Part shown: positions 37,242 through 46,215 of the stretch, piece by piece | Position numbering within the stretch: position 1 is the stretch's first letter | How the letters are laid out: each line of letters opens with the position of its first letter | Origin: JBPEWY01 sp052032225 | GTDB taxonomy: Bacteria; Bacteroidota; Bacteroidia; Flavobacteriales; Flavobacteriaceae | Direction of reading: 5' to 3' | Length of the DNA: 64,000 bases | Assembly (NCBI GenBank): GCA_052032225.1 | Contig: JBPEWY010000066.1 | Location: forward strand, 42,993-106,992 | Notes under the pieces: model-generated | Seen by the model: the letters and a program-made list of their open reading frames with translations, nothing else | The model's database searches: none | What the model was told of the DNA's origin: nothing | Position numbers and translations under genes: made by a program

Positions 37242-37549
37242 TTAGAAATTAATTGCTGTAAATATTTCCATCCTCCGCCATTAATCGCATCAATATTATT
37301 TAAGTTTAAGAATTTTGCAGCCTTTTCAGATCGTATTCCACTGGCACAACAAACTATAACCGGTTTTTGTAAAGCCTTAATTTCATCTACACGTTGGTGC
37401 AGCTCTTGCAACGGTATGTTTTTAGCATTCGTTACACTTCCTTTTTTAAATTCATTAGGTGTTCTAACATCTATAATAACAGCATTGTTTTTTAAAAAAC
37501 GTTTAACTTTAGTAGCTCGTTTTCTAAAAATAAAGTCAAGCAGTCCCAT
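37238..37549 (-). CDS. rhodanese-like domain protein
   Basis: A 103-residue single rhodanese domain with IDVRTPNEFKKGSV and the active-site loop CCASGIRS, where the second Cys is in the persulfide position. It probably transfers sulfur. A TAATTTTG -7 element lies upstream at 37582-37589 on the minus strand. It overlaps the GSCFA stop in the four bases TTAG. Confidence 0.88.
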   Translation of the reverse strand: MGLLDFIFRKRATKVKRFLKNNAVIIDVRTPNEFKKGSVTNAKNIPLQELHQRVDEIKALQKPVIVCCASGIRSEKAAKFLNLNNIDAINGGGWKYLQQLISN

Positions 37550-37581
37550 AACATATTTTTATTGTAATTAATATATTTATT

Positions 37582-37589
37582 CAAAATTA
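37582..37589 (-). promoter_or_regulatory. -7 promoter element for the rhodanese gene
   Basis: The minus strand reads TAATTTTG, a perfect TAnnTTTG, 32 bases upstream of the ATG. Confidence 0.45.
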
Positions 37590-37626
37590 AGCAAACTACT
37601 TTTACATAATGTGATTTAGGTTGCAA

Positions 37627-38205
37627 ATGAAAAAGACAGAAACCCGTAAAGACGAAATTGTTAAAACTGCAGCAAAACTTTTTAAAGAAAAAGGGTATAG
37701 TGCTGTTACAATGCGCGATTTGGCCAAAGCAATGGGTATTAAAGCAGCAAGTTTATACAATCATATTAGTTCTAAGCAAGATATACTAATAAACATAATT
37801 ATCACTTTGGCAGAAACATTTACTGCCGGGATGGAGCAAATAAAACAATCTAATAGTAGTGCCATTGGTAAATTAGAACAAATAATTAGTTTACATGTAA
37901 AAATTACGAGTGAGAATACTTACGGGATGGCGTCGTTAAATAATGATTGGATGCATCTTGAAGACCAATTAGCGTACTACTTAACGCTCAGAAAAAACTA
38001 CGAGGAGAACTTTAAAAACATTATCATTCAGGGCATTAAAGAAAAAGAAATTATAGATGCCAACCCTGATGTTTTATTGTTTTCTATGTTATCAACACTT
38101 CGCTCTTTATATATCTGGATTCCAAACAAAGAAGATTTAAATACTCAAGAGCTTTCCGCAAGCCTTGCTAACGTTTTAATAAACGGTATAGCAGCTAAAC
38201 ATTAA
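37627..38205 (+). CDS. TetR family regulator, probable repressor of the phenylacetate genes
   Basis: A 192-residue regulator with the TetR helix-turn-helix at residues about 8-55 (IVKTAAKLFKEKGYSAVTMRDLAKAMGIKAASLYNHISSKQDILINI) and a C-terminal ligand-binding helical domain. I start it at the ATG at 37627 instead of the TTG six bases before. It reads in the same direction as paaE, 123 bases upstream, and the 18-bp palindrome in that gap is a likely operator. By analogy with PaaR the inducer may be phenylacetyl-CoA; this is inference. No copy of the palindrome precedes its own gene. Confidence 0.85.
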   Translation: MKKTETRKDEIVKTAAKLFKEKGYSAVTMRDLAKAMGIKAASLYNHISSKQDILINIIITLAETFTAGMEQIKQSNSSAIGKLEQIISLHVKITSENTYGMASLNNDWMHLEDQLAYYLTLRKNYEENFKNIIIQGIKEKEIIDANPDVLLFSMLSTLRSLYIWIPNKEDLNTQELSASLANVLINGIAAKH

Positions 38206-38276
38206 TTTTTTATAAAAACTGTTAATTTACTGATAGTTACCTTGTTAAAAGGTTGCAACTTTTAAAAATTATTTTT

Positions 38277-38284
38277 TAAATTTG
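38277..38284 (+). promoter_or_regulatory. -7 promoter element of the paa operon
   Basis: TAAATTTG is a perfect TAnnTTTG, with a TTG at 38253-38255, 21 bases upstream, in the -33 position. The start of transcription would be near 38290, and the palindromic operator begins right there. Confidence 0.6.
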
Positions 38285-38291
38285 TCTGGCA

Positions 38292-38309
38292 AACTAACAA
38301 TTGTTAGTT
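38292..38309 (+). promoter_or_regulatory. 18-bp perfect palindrome, probable TetR operator of the paa operon
   Basis: AACTAACAATTGTTAGTT is its own reverse complement. It lies from about +2 to +19 relative to the predicted start site, which suits repression, and 20 bases before the paaE ATG. A related site precedes the E2 gene at 50115-50132. Confidence 0.75.
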
Positions 38310-38328
38310 AAAAATAGGTTAAGAGAAG

Positions 38329-39402
38329 ATGACAGATTTTTATCCCTTAAAAGTTGCGTCGGTATATAAAGAAACCAAAGACTGTGTGGTGGTTTCGTTT
38401 TCAATTCCTGAGCACTTAAAAGAAACTTTCAACTTTAAACAAGGTCAGCATATTTCAATAAAAAAAGAGCTAAACGGCCAAGAGGTAAGAAGAAACTACT
38501 CGTTGTGTTCTGCTCCTACAGATAATGAGTTTAAAATTGCTATAAAGAAAATTCCTGGCGGAGTATTTTCTACCTATGCAAATACGCAATTAAAGGCCGG
38601 AGATGAGCTCGAAGTAATGCCTCCTCACGGAACTTTTTATGTAGAAGTAGATCCCGCAACACCAAAAAACTACATAGCATTTGCTGCCGGTAGCGGAATT
38701 ACTCCAATTCTATCAATCATTAAAACACATTTACAGCAAGAACCCAATAGTACCTTTAAGCTGTTTTACTTGAATAGAACCGTAAAATCAATTATCTTTA
38801 AAGAAGAAATAGAGCAGCTTAAAAATGAGTATTTTGAGCGCTTTCATGTGTTTTATTTTTTAACAAAAGAACAACGAGATATTCCGTTTTTAAATGGTCG
38901 TTTTGACGATGAAAAAATGGAGATTCTCACCAGCACATTTATAGATATTCCAGATACGGCTCACTGCTTTATTTGCGGCCCGGAAGAGATGATTTTCTTA
39001 GTTAGAGATAAACTTCAAGAAGCCGGATTAGACAAAAACAAAATACATTACGAGCTGTTTTTCTCCGGAGGATCGGCAGAACAAGATAAACACATTGCCG
39101 ATGTGCTTGAGCAAAAAGTAGATGGCACTCAAGTAACCATAATAGATGGAGGTAAAGAATTCCATTTTGTAATGGAAGATGAGTACGATAATTTATTAGA
39201 CGGTGCATTGGCTGCCGGAGCCGATTTACCATATGCCTGTAAAGGCGGTGTTTGCAGTACATGTAAATGTAAGGTGGTAGAAGGCTCTGTAGAGATGAAA
39301 ATAAACTACGCTTTAGAAGAAGAAGATCTAAAAAACAACTTTGTATTAAGTTGTCAGGCTGTACCTACCACCCAAAAAGTAGTGGTAGATTTTGATGTAT
39401 AA
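38329..39402 (+). CDS. paaE: phenylacetyl-CoA 1,2-epoxidase reductase subunit PaaE
   Basis: NAD(P)H-dependent flavo-iron-sulfur reductase that feeds electrons to the PaaABC epoxidase. An FAD domain carries RRNYSLCSAP, an NAD domain has AGSGITPILSIIK, and the C-terminal plant-type 2Fe-2S ferredoxin domain has CKGGVCSTCKCKV with a distal Cys in LSCQAVP. At 357 residues it is a full-length protein. It is the first gene of the operon here, not the fifth as in E. coli. Confidence 0.95.
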   Translation: MTDFYPLKVASVYKETKDCVVVSFSIPEHLKETFNFKQGQHISIKKELNGQEVRRNYSLCSAPTDNEFKIAIKKIPGGVFSTYANTQLKAGDELEVMPPHGTFYVEVDPATPKNYIAFAAGSGITPILSIIKTHLQQEPNSTFKLFYLNRTVKSIIFKEEIEQLKNEYFERFHVFYFLTKEQRDIPFLNGRFDDEKMEILTSTFIDIPDTAHCFICGPEEMIFLVRDKLQEAGLDKNKIHYELFFSGGSAEQDKHIADVLEQKVDGTQVTIIDGGKEFHFVMEDEYDNLLDGALAAGADLPYACKGGVCSTCKCKVVEGSVEMKINYALEEEDLKNNFVLSCQAVPTTQKVVVDFDV

Positions 39403-39424
39403 AAGCAACAGAAAAACAAACGCT

Positions 39425-40381
39425 ATGAGCGAAGAACAAATAAAAAGTTTAGAAAAGCAATTTGAAGAGCGTATTGCTCGCGATGAAAAAATAGAACCAA
39501 AAGACTGGATGCCCGAAAAATACAGGCAAACCCATATACGTCAAATTTCTCAACACGCGCATTCAGAAATTGTTGGGATGCTGCCCGAAGGTAACTGGAT
39601 AACTCGTGCACCTTCTTTACGAAGAAAAGTAGCGCTTTTAGCAAAAGTGCAAGACGAAGCCGGTCATGGGCTATACCTATACAGTGCTTGCGAAACACTT
39701 GGAATATCTAGAGAAGAGCTTTATGAGCAATTGCATTCGGGTAAAGCAAAATATTCATCAATTTTTAATTACCCAACCATAACATGGGCAGACATAGGAG
39801 CTATTGGCTGGTTGGTAGATGGTGCAGCAATTATTAACCAAGTACCATTATGTAATACATCGTATGGCCCGTATGCACGTGCTATGGTAAGAATTTGTAA
39901 AGAAGAAAGCTTTCACCAAAGACAAGGGTACGAGATAATGCTAAAACTTTGTCAGGGTACACCAGAGCAAAAAGAAATGGCTCAAGATGCGCTAAACAGA
40001 TGGTGGTGGCCGGCACTTATGATGTTCGGTCCAACAGACGATCAATCTGTGCACACAGCACAATCTATGAAGTGGAAGCTTAAGCGTAAAACAAACGATG
40101 AGTTACGTCAGCAATTTATAGATCAAACCGTTCCTCAGGCCGAAATTCTAGGGTTAACAATACCGGATCCTGATTTAAAATGGAATGAAGAACGTGGTCA
40201 TTATGATTTTGGTGAGATAGATTGGGATGAGTTCTGGCAAGTAGTTAAAGGGCATGGCCCGTGTAACAAAGAACGTATGAAAGCCAGAAAAGGTGCCTGG
40301 GAACGAGGCGCATGGGTTAGAGAAGCTGCAATGGCTTACGCAGAAAAACAATCAAATAAAAAAATAAATAAAGCAGGTTAA
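39425..40381 (+). CDS. paaA: phenylacetyl-CoA 1,2-epoxidase catalytic subunit PaaA
   Basis: Di-iron catalytic subunit of the epoxidase that oxidises the ring of phenylacetyl-CoA. Iron ligands are in KVQDEAGHGLYLYSACE and RICKEESFHQRQG (ExxH motifs). The ATG at 39425 gives 318 residues (MSEEQIKSLEKQF), the family length. An in-frame ATG at 39392 lies inside paaE and would add an unlikely N-terminus. Confidence 0.95.
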   Translation: MSEEQIKSLEKQFEERIARDEKIEPKDWMPEKYRQTHIRQISQHAHSEIVGMLPEGNWITRAPSLRRKVALLAKVQDEAGHGLYLYSACETLGISREELYEQLHSGKAKYSSIFNYPTITWADIGAIGWLVDGAAIINQVPLCNTSYGPYARAMVRICKEESFHQRQGYEIMLKLCQGTPEQKEMAQDALNRWWWPALMMFGPTDDQSVHTAQSMKWKLKRKTNDELRQQFIDQTVPQAEILGLTIPDPDLKWNEERGHYDFGEIDWDEFWQVVKGHGPCNKERMKARKGAWERGAWVREAAMAYAEKQSNKKINKAG

Positions 40382-40382
40382 T

Positions 40383-40667
40383 ATGAAAAAAGATTGGCCA
40401 CTTTGGGAAGTTTTTGTTAGAAGTAAAAACGGACTTGAGCATAGACATTTTGGAAGCCTTCATGCAGCCGATGCAGAGATGGCTTTAGAAAATGCCAGAG
40501 ATGTATATACACGTAGAAACGAAGGAGTTAGTATTTGGGTGGTAGAGTCTAAACATATTAAGGCCTCTAATCCTGAGCACAATGGCGAGTTATTTGAGCC
40601 CGCTCAAGATAAGGTTTACAGACATCCCACTTTTTACAATTTGCCCGATGAGGTAAAGCACATGTAA
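40383..40667 (+). CDS. paaB: phenylacetyl-CoA 1,2-epoxidase subunit PaaB
   Basis: A 94-residue structural subunit of the epoxidase, with WPLWEVFVRSKNGLEHRHFGSLHAADAEMALENARDVYTRR, typical of PaaB. It starts one base after the paaA stop. Confidence 0.95.
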   Translation: MKKDWPLWEVFVRSKNGLEHRHFGSLHAADAEMALENARDVYTRRNEGVSIWVVESKHIKASNPEHNGELFEPAQDKVYRHPTFYNLPDEVKHM

Positions 40668-40694
40668 CAATATGTTACGGTAAAACTTAAAACA

Positions 40695-41447
40695 ATGAAA
40701 AACAATCTATATCAATACATTTTAGGTGTAGCAGATAACTGTTTAATATTGGGGCAGCGATTAGGAGAGCTTTGCGGTCATGGCCCTAGTCTTGAAACAG
40801 ATATAGCTTTAACCAATATATCATTAGATCTTTTGGGGCAAGTACGTAGTTATTACCAATATGCTGCAAAAGTTATTGGAGGTGATGCCACAGAAGATTC
40901 CATTGCATTTTTACGTAAAGAGCGTGAGTATGTTAATGTGTTGTTGGTAGAACAGCCCAATACAGACTTTGCTTATGTTATTGCACGCCAGTTTTTATTT
41001 GATGTTTATCACTGGCTGTTTTTAAAAGAGTTAGAAAATAGTAACGATTTAACCTTATCTGCTATCGCTAAAAAGGCCATTAAAGAAGTTAGTTATCACA
41101 AACGTTTTTCTACAGATTGGATAAAAAGATTAGGTGATGGTACCGAAGAAAGTCATACAAAAATGCAACAAGCTGTAGACGATCTTTGGATGTACACCGA
41201 TGAACTATTTCATCAAACAGAAGCAGACAAAGAGATGATTAAACAAGGAGTTGGTGTAGATACTCTAAAATTAAAAGACACCTATTACCAAATTGTTAAA
41301 GACGTTTTACAAGAAGCTACTATTAAAATCCCTGAATCTAAATATTTTCAAAAAGGAGGCAAGCAAGGAATACATACAGAGCATATGGGCTACATTCTTG
41401 CCGAAATGCAATATATGCAACGTGCTTATCCTAATATGGAGTGGTAA
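40695..41447 (+). CDS. paaC: phenylacetyl-CoA 1,2-epoxidase structural subunit PaaC
   Basis: A 250-residue ferritin-like subunit that pairs with PaaA but carries no complete iron site. It contains LGQRLGELCGHGPSLETDIALTNISLDLLGQ, a PaaC signature, and HTEHMGYILAEMQYMQRAYP at the end. It sits between paaB and paaD in the canonical order. Confidence 0.94.
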   Translation: MKNNLYQYILGVADNCLILGQRLGELCGHGPSLETDIALTNISLDLLGQVRSYYQYAAKVIGGDATEDSIAFLRKEREYVNVLLVEQPNTDFAYVIARQFLFDVYHWLFLKELENSNDLTLSAIAKKAIKEVSYHKRFSTDWIKRLGDGTEESHTKMQQAVDDLWMYTDELFHQTEADKEMIKQGVGVDTLKLKDTYYQIVKDVLQEATIKIPESKYFQKGGKQGIHTEHMGYILAEMQYMQRAYPNMEW

Positions 41448-41466
41448 TCTTATAACTATGTAAGTT

Positions 41467-41970
41467 ATGATAACCCAAGAGCAACATATAGACAAAAAAC
41501 TACAACCCATTCTGGAAAAGGTATCAGATCCGGAGATTCCGGTGCTTTCCATATTAGATATGGGTGTTGTAAGAGAAGCGGTTTTAGATAGTGAGGGAGT
41601 TGCTCATGTTAAAATAACACCAACTTACAGTGGCTGTCCGGCAATGGATGTTATAGGAGACGATATAAAAAAAGCACTCTCTGAGGCCGGATATAAAGCT
41701 AACGTAGAGCTTGTATTATCGCCTGCTTGGACTACCGATTGGATTACAGAAAGAGGAAGGAAAGCGTTGGCCGACTACGGAATTGCACCTCCTTTAGATC
41801 CCGAAGCCGATAAACAAGCACTATTAGGCAACAAACAAATAGTAAAATGCACCCAATGTGGGTCTACTAATACAAGGCTGGTTAGCCAGTTTGGTTCTAC
41901 GGCTTGTAAAGCTATGTTTCAGTGTAACGATTGCCAAGAACCGTTTGATTATTTTAAATGTTTAAAATAA
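41467..41970 (+). CDS. paaD: phenylacetate degradation protein PaaD (epoxidase Fe-S maturation)
   Basis: A 167-residue MIP18/DUF59 family protein needed for an active epoxidase, probably for iron-sulfur assembly. The DUF59 part has VSDPEIPVLSILDMGVVRE and YSGCPAMDVI. A C-terminal zinc ribbon has CTQCGS and CNDCQEPFDYFKC. A weak CCTGT/ACAGG hairpin follows the stop, but transcription probably continues into paaG. Confidence 0.93.
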   Translation: MITQEQHIDKKLQPILEKVSDPEIPVLSILDMGVVREAVLDSEGVAHVKITPTYSGCPAMDVIGDDIKKALSEAGYKANVELVLSPAWTTDWITERGRKALADYGIAPPLDPEADKQALLGNKQIVKCTQCGSTNTRLVSQFGSTACKAMFQCNDCQEPFDYFKCLK

Positions 41971-42012
41971 CCTGTACTGCCAACAGAACAGGATTTAATT
42001 TAAAAAGAAGGT

Positions 42013-42798
42013 ATGAGCAACCCATCTGTAACATGTAATATAAATAATGGCGTAGCCTTTTTAACGCTTAATCGCCCTGAAGTATTTAATAGTTTTAATA
42101 GAGAGATGGCACTACGTTTACAAGATTTATTAGATTCTTGTAAGCAAGATAATGCTGTAAGAGCCATCATACTAACCGGAAGCGGTAAAGCGTTTTGCGC
42201 CGGACAAGATTTAAAAGAAGTAACTTCGCCCGATCTCAATCCCGGGTTTAAAAAAATTCTTGAAGAACACTACAATCCAATCATACAAAAAATCAGAAAT
42301 ATTCCAAAGCCAATTATTGCTGCCGTAAATGGTGTAGCAGCCGGCGCAGGAGCTAATATAGCTTTAGCTTGCGATGTAGTTGTAGCACATGAACAAGCTA
42401 GTTTTATTCAGGCATTTAGTAAAATAGGATTAATACCTGATAGTGCTGGGACATTTTTCTTACCCAGATTAATTGGTTTTCAAAAAGCCTTAGCATTGTC
42501 TATGCTTGGCGATAAAGTAAGTGCTCAAGAAGCAGAAAGTATGGGCATGATTTATAAATGCTTACCCGCAAATGAGTATGAAGATACAGTAAATAAACTG
42601 GCACACACACTTGCCAATATGCCGACCAGAGCACTGGGATTAATTAAAGAGGCTTTTAACCAATCATTAACCAATACTTTAGAGCAACAACTAGCTTTAG
42701 AATCTAAATTTCAAATAGAAGCCTCGCAAACAGAAGACTACTCAGAAGGAGTAGCAGCCTTTTTAGAAAAAAGAGCTCCAAAGTTTAAAGGAAAATAA
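42013..42798 (+). CDS. paaG: 1,2-epoxyphenylacetyl-CoA isomerase PaaG
   Basis: Crotonase-fold isomerase that converts the ring epoxide to oxepin-CoA. A 261-residue protein aligned by eye along its whole length with E. coli PaaG: LNRPEVFNSFN, GKAFCAGQDLKEV, VNGVAAGAGANIALACD, AFSKIGLIPD with the catalytic Asp143, and a C-terminal EGVAAFLEKRAPKFKGK. It starts 42 bases after paaD. Confidence 0.93.
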   Translation: MSNPSVTCNINNGVAFLTLNRPEVFNSFNREMALRLQDLLDSCKQDNAVRAIILTGSGKAFCAGQDLKEVTSPDLNPGFKKILEEHYNPIIQKIRNIPKPIIAAVNGVAAGAGANIALACDVVVAHEQASFIQAFSKIGLIPDSAGTFFLPRLIGFQKALALSMLGDKVSAQEAESMGMIYKCLPANEYEDTVNKLAHTLANMPTRALGLIKEAFNQSLTNTLEQQLALESKFQIEASQTEDYSEGVAAFLEKRAPKFKGK

Positions 42799-42806
42799 AG
42801 AACCGA

Positions 42807-43970
42807 ATGATAAAGAATGTTGCAATTATAGGCGCCGGAACAATGGGAAGCGGTATTGCTCAAGTAGCAGCAACTTCAGGTTGTGTGGTAAAATTGTACG
42901 ATACCAATGATAGCGCTTTAAGTAATGCAAAGTCTAAGCTTTCAAAAATTTTGTCGCGATTAGTAGAAAAAGGCAAAATAGATACTACCGAAAAAGACAG
43001 AATTTTAAATAATATACTTTTTGTTAATAATCTCGATGCATTTAAAGATGCCCAATTAGTAATAGAAGCCATTGTAGAGAATTTAGCTGTTAAGCAAGAA
43101 GTATTTAAAAAAGTAGAAGCCATAGTTTCATCAGATTGCATAATTGCATCAAATACATCATCATTATCTATAGCGTCAATAGCATCGGCATTGCAAAAAC
43201 CGGAAAGGTGCATAGGAATTCATTTTTTTAACCCGGCACCTTTAATGAAATTGGTAGAGGTCATTCCGGCAGTTCAAACTGCCAAAGAAATATTAGATGT
43301 TGCAGTTACAACAATTTCAGGATGGAATAAAACAGTAGCCATTGCAAAAGATACTCCCGGGTTTATAGTTAATAGAGTAGCGAGACCTTTTTATGGAGAA
43401 TCGTTACGAATTTATGAAGAAGGTGTAGCCGATTTTGCTACTATAGATTGGAGTTTAAAAACAGTCGGAGGCTTTAAAATGGGGCCATTTGAGTTAATGG
43501 ATTTTATTGGAAACGATGTTAACTATACTGTAACCGAAACCGTATTTAAAGCCTTTTATTACGATCCAAGATACAAACCCTCGTTTACCCAAAAGCGTTT
43601 ATCAGAAGCAGGCTATTTAGGAAGAAAAACAGGTAAAGGATATTACGATTACTCAGAAGGAGCTCAAAATCCGGAACCCAAAAAAGACAATGCTTTAGCA
43701 CATTACATTTTTGATAGAGTTTTGGTAATGCTCATAAACGAAGCTGCAGACGCATTGTTTTTAAATATTGCCTCTGCAGAAGATATAGACAATGCCATGA
43801 CCAAAGGAGTAAATTACCCCAAAGGGTTACTTGCCTGGGCAGATGAGAAAGGTATAGAATGGTGCGTAAATAAGTTAGATGAACTGTACAATGAATACCA
43901 TGAAGACAGGTACAGATGCAGCCCACTATTAAGAAAAATGGCTAAAGAGGGTAAAAAATTTTATGAGTAG
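42807..43970 (+). CDS. paaH: 3-hydroxyadipyl-CoA dehydrogenase PaaH
   Basis: NAD-dependent 3-hydroxyacyl-CoA dehydrogenase. The Rossmann motif is IIGAGTMGSGIAQVAA. The catalytic His is in HFFNPAPLMKLVEVI, and the C-terminal helical domain has the NRVARPFYGESLRI block. At 387 residues it is a single-domain-pair enzyme without a hydratase fusion. It lies eight bases after paaG and six before paaI. Confidence 0.92.
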   Translation: MIKNVAIIGAGTMGSGIAQVAATSGCVVKLYDTNDSALSNAKSKLSKILSRLVEKGKIDTTEKDRILNNILFVNNLDAFKDAQLVIEAIVENLAVKQEVFKKVEAIVSSDCIIASNTSSLSIASIASALQKPERCIGIHFFNPAPLMKLVEVIPAVQTAKEILDVAVTTISGWNKTVAIAKDTPGFIVNRVARPFYGESLRIYEEGVADFATIDWSLKTVGGFKMGPFELMDFIGNDVNYTVTETVFKAFYYDPRYKPSFTQKRLSEAGYLGRKTGKGYYDYSEGAQNPEPKKDNALAHYIFDRVLVMLINEAADALFLNIASAEDIDNAMTKGVNYPKGLLAWADEKGIEWCVNKLDELYNEYHEDRYRCSPLLRKMAKEGKKFYE

Positions 43971-43976
43971 TTTATC

Positions 43977-44381
43977 ATGAAAGGAGCACAGATACCATAT
44001 AAAATGTTGAGCTTAGATCCTTTTAGCACATGGCTGGGGATAGAAATTTTAGAATGTGAAGTGGGTAGGTGTAAAGTTGGAATGACCGTAAGAAAAGAAA
44101 TGCTCAACAGCATGGGAAAAGCCCACGGCGGAATTACCTATGCACTTGCCGATACAGCTTTTGGTTTTGCAGCCAATACTCATGGTAAATATGCAGTATC
44201 TATAGAAACCTCAATAAATCATATAGAAGCTGTAGAAGCTGGAGATTATTTAACAGCAGAATCTGTTATAGAAAAAGTAAACAACAAATTAGGATTTAAT
44301 ATTATAGAAGTTAAAAGAGAAGATGAGCTTGTGGCACTATTTAAAGGAGTAGTGTACAGAACCTCTAAAGACTGGGAATAA
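43977..44381 (+). CDS. paaI: hydroxyphenylacetyl-CoA thioesterase PaaI
   Basis: A 134-residue hot-dog thioesterase that removes dead-end CoA esters. It contains MLNSMGKAHGGITYALADTAFGFAAN, the PaaI signature with the catalytic Asp in LADT. Size and position in the operon agree. Confidence 0.92.
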   Translation: MKGAQIPYKMLSLDPFSTWLGIEILECEVGRCKVGMTVRKEMLNSMGKAHGGITYALADTAFGFAANTHGKYAVSIETSINHIEAVEAGDYLTAESVIEKVNNKLGFNIIEVKREDELVALFKGVVYRTSKDWE

Positions 44382-44396
44382 TAAAATAGCGTATAC

Positions 44397-45602
44397 ATGA
44401 AATCAGCATATATAATAGACGGAGTTAGAACACCAATAGGAAGCTATAAAGGAACGCTATCGGCTGTTAGAACAGACGATTTAGGGGCACTTGTAATTAA
44501 AGAATTAGTAGAAAGAAACCCCAACATACCAAAAGAAGCATATGATGATGTTATCATGGGGTGTGCCAACCAAGCCGGAGAAGATAACCGTAATGTAGCC
44601 AGAATGGCTTTACTGTTAGCCGGATTACCTTATACCGTTCCGGGAGAGACCATAAACAGACTTTGTAGTTCGGGGTTGTCGGCAATTATTCATGCAAATA
44701 GAGCTATAAAAGCAGGAGACGGAGACTTGTTTATTTCAGGAGGTGTAGAAAACATGACTCGTGGCCCGTATGTTATTGCAAAACCGTCTAGCGCATTCGG
44801 AACCGATGCAAAAATGTACGATTCAAGTTTTGGGTGGCGCTTTATAAATCCTAAAATGGAGCAGCAATATGGTACAGACAGTATGGGTAATACAGCCGAA
44901 AACTTGGTAGATAAATATAAAATTTCTAGAGAAGACCAAGACGCTTTTGCATTCTGGAGCCAAATGAAAGCTTCTAAAGCTCAAGAAAATGGAAGATTGG
45001 CAAAAGAAATCGTACCGGTTACAATTCCACAACGAAAAAAAGACCCTATAATTTTTAGTAAAGACGAGTTTGTAAAACCAAATACAACATTAGAGGTTTT
45101 AGCCAAATTAAAACCTGCATTCAGACCAGACGGAACAGTTACTGCCGGAAATGCATCCGGCTTAAACGATGGTGCTGCAGCTACCATTATTGCTTCAGAC
45201 GAAGCTGTAAAAAAATACAACCTAAAGCCGTTAGCCAGAATTGTAAGCTCGGCAGTAGTAGGAGTAGAGCCTCGTATAATGGGAATTGGTCCGGTAGAAG
45301 CATCAAATAAAGCATTGGCAAAAGCCGGATTAACATTAGACGATATAGATATTATAGAACTTAACGAAGCATTTGCGGCTCAAGTATTAGCATGTACGCG
45401 TGCTTGGGGCATAGAAGATAACGATTCAAGGTTAAACCCTAACGGAGGCTCTATCGCTATAGGGCATCCGCTTGGTGTTACAGGAACAAGAATTTGTTAC
45501 TCGGCAGCCTTAGAACTTCATGAGCAACAAAAAAAATACGCATTGGTTACCATGTGTGTTGGTGTTGGGCAAGGGTATGCTGCTGTAATAGAAAGAGTTT
45601 AA
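44397..45602 (+). CDS. paaJ: 3-oxoadipyl-CoA / 3-oxo-5,6-dehydrosuberyl-CoA thiolase PaaJ
   Basis: Thiolase that releases acetyl-CoA in the final pathway steps. The nucleophilic Cys lies in NRLCSSGLSAI, the His is in GGSIAIGHPLGVTG, and the second Cys is in MCVGVGQG. At 401 residues it is normal. It could also be called PcaF-like; the operon decides for PaaJ. Confidence 0.93.
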   Translation: MKSAYIIDGVRTPIGSYKGTLSAVRTDDLGALVIKELVERNPNIPKEAYDDVIMGCANQAGEDNRNVARMALLLAGLPYTVPGETINRLCSSGLSAIIHANRAIKAGDGDLFISGGVENMTRGPYVIAKPSSAFGTDAKMYDSSFGWRFINPKMEQQYGTDSMGNTAENLVDKYKISREDQDAFAFWSQMKASKAQENGRLAKEIVPVTIPQRKKDPIIFSKDEFVKPNTTLEVLAKLKPAFRPDGTVTAGNASGLNDGAAATIIASDEAVKKYNLKPLARIVSSAVVGVEPRIMGIGPVEASNKALAKAGLTLDDIDIIELNEAFAAQVLACTRAWGIEDNDSRLNPNGGSIAIGHPLGVTGTRICYSAALELHEQQKKYALVTMCVGVGQGYAAVIERV

Positions 45603-45605
45603 AAA

Positions 45606-46205
45606 ATGAGAATACTTGTAATAGGAGGCAACGGAACTATTGGGAAACGAATCGTAGAAAAACTCGCTAAAGAGAACGAGGTAGTTATTGCCGGAAGAAC
45701 ATCTGGCGATGTACAAGTAGATTTCTCCAATGCAGACTCTATTAAGAGCATGTTTGAAAAAGTGGGCAAAGTAGATGCCATTGTGGTAACAGCCGGTGAT
45801 GCTAAGTGGGATGCATTTACAAACCTTTCTGAAGAAGATTTTTATATAGGAATTAAAAGCAAGTTAATGGGGCAAGTAAATGTAGTTAGAATTGGCAAAG
45901 ACTACCTTACTTCAGGAGGTTCGATTACGCTAACTACAGGAATTTTGGCTGATGACCCTGTAGATAAAACAACAAGTGCAGCAATGGTTAATGGTGCTAT
46001 TCACAGTTTTGTTAAAGCAGTAGCTTTAGAACTTACCTCTGTTAGAGTTAATGCTGTTTGTTCTGATTTGGTAGAAGACTCTTATGAGAAGTATAAAGAT
46101 TATTTTCCGGGTAATACACCAGTGCCAATGCATAAAGTGGTAGATGGTTATGTAAAAAGTATTTTCGGAAAAAATACAGGTAGAATATTTAGAATAATGG
46201 CATAA
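45606..46205 (+). CDS. short-chain dehydrogenase-like protein lacking the catalytic Tyr-Lys
   Basis: A 199-residue SDR-fold protein with a nucleotide-binding motif GGNGTIGKRI (residues 7-16) and a Ser in GGSITLTTG. The YxxxK catalytic pair is absent: the aligned segment SAAMVNGA (124-131) has Ala125 and Asn129 instead of Tyr and Lys. It resembles the Lin1944-like SDR subgroup, whose usual active-site residues are missing. It lies three bases after paaJ and ten before paaZ, so it is part of the operon. Its role in phenylacetate catabolism is unknown. Confidence 0.85.
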   Translation: MRILVIGGNGTIGKRIVEKLAKENEVVIAGRTSGDVQVDFSNADSIKSMFEKVGKVDAIVVTAGDAKWDAFTNLSEEDFYIGIKSKLMGQVNVVRIGKDYLTSGGSITLTTGILADDPVDKTTSAAMVNGAIHSFVKAVALELTSVRVNAVCSDLVEDSYEKYKDYFPGNTPVPMHKVVDGYVKSIFGKNTGRIFRIMA

Positions 46206-46215
46206 AATCTATTTT

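Noticed and set aside
41971..41992. CCTGT/ACAGG hairpin between paaD and paaG as a terminator
   Set aside because: Only 5 bp of stem, a 12-base loop and no T-run; the genes belong to one pathway and direction.
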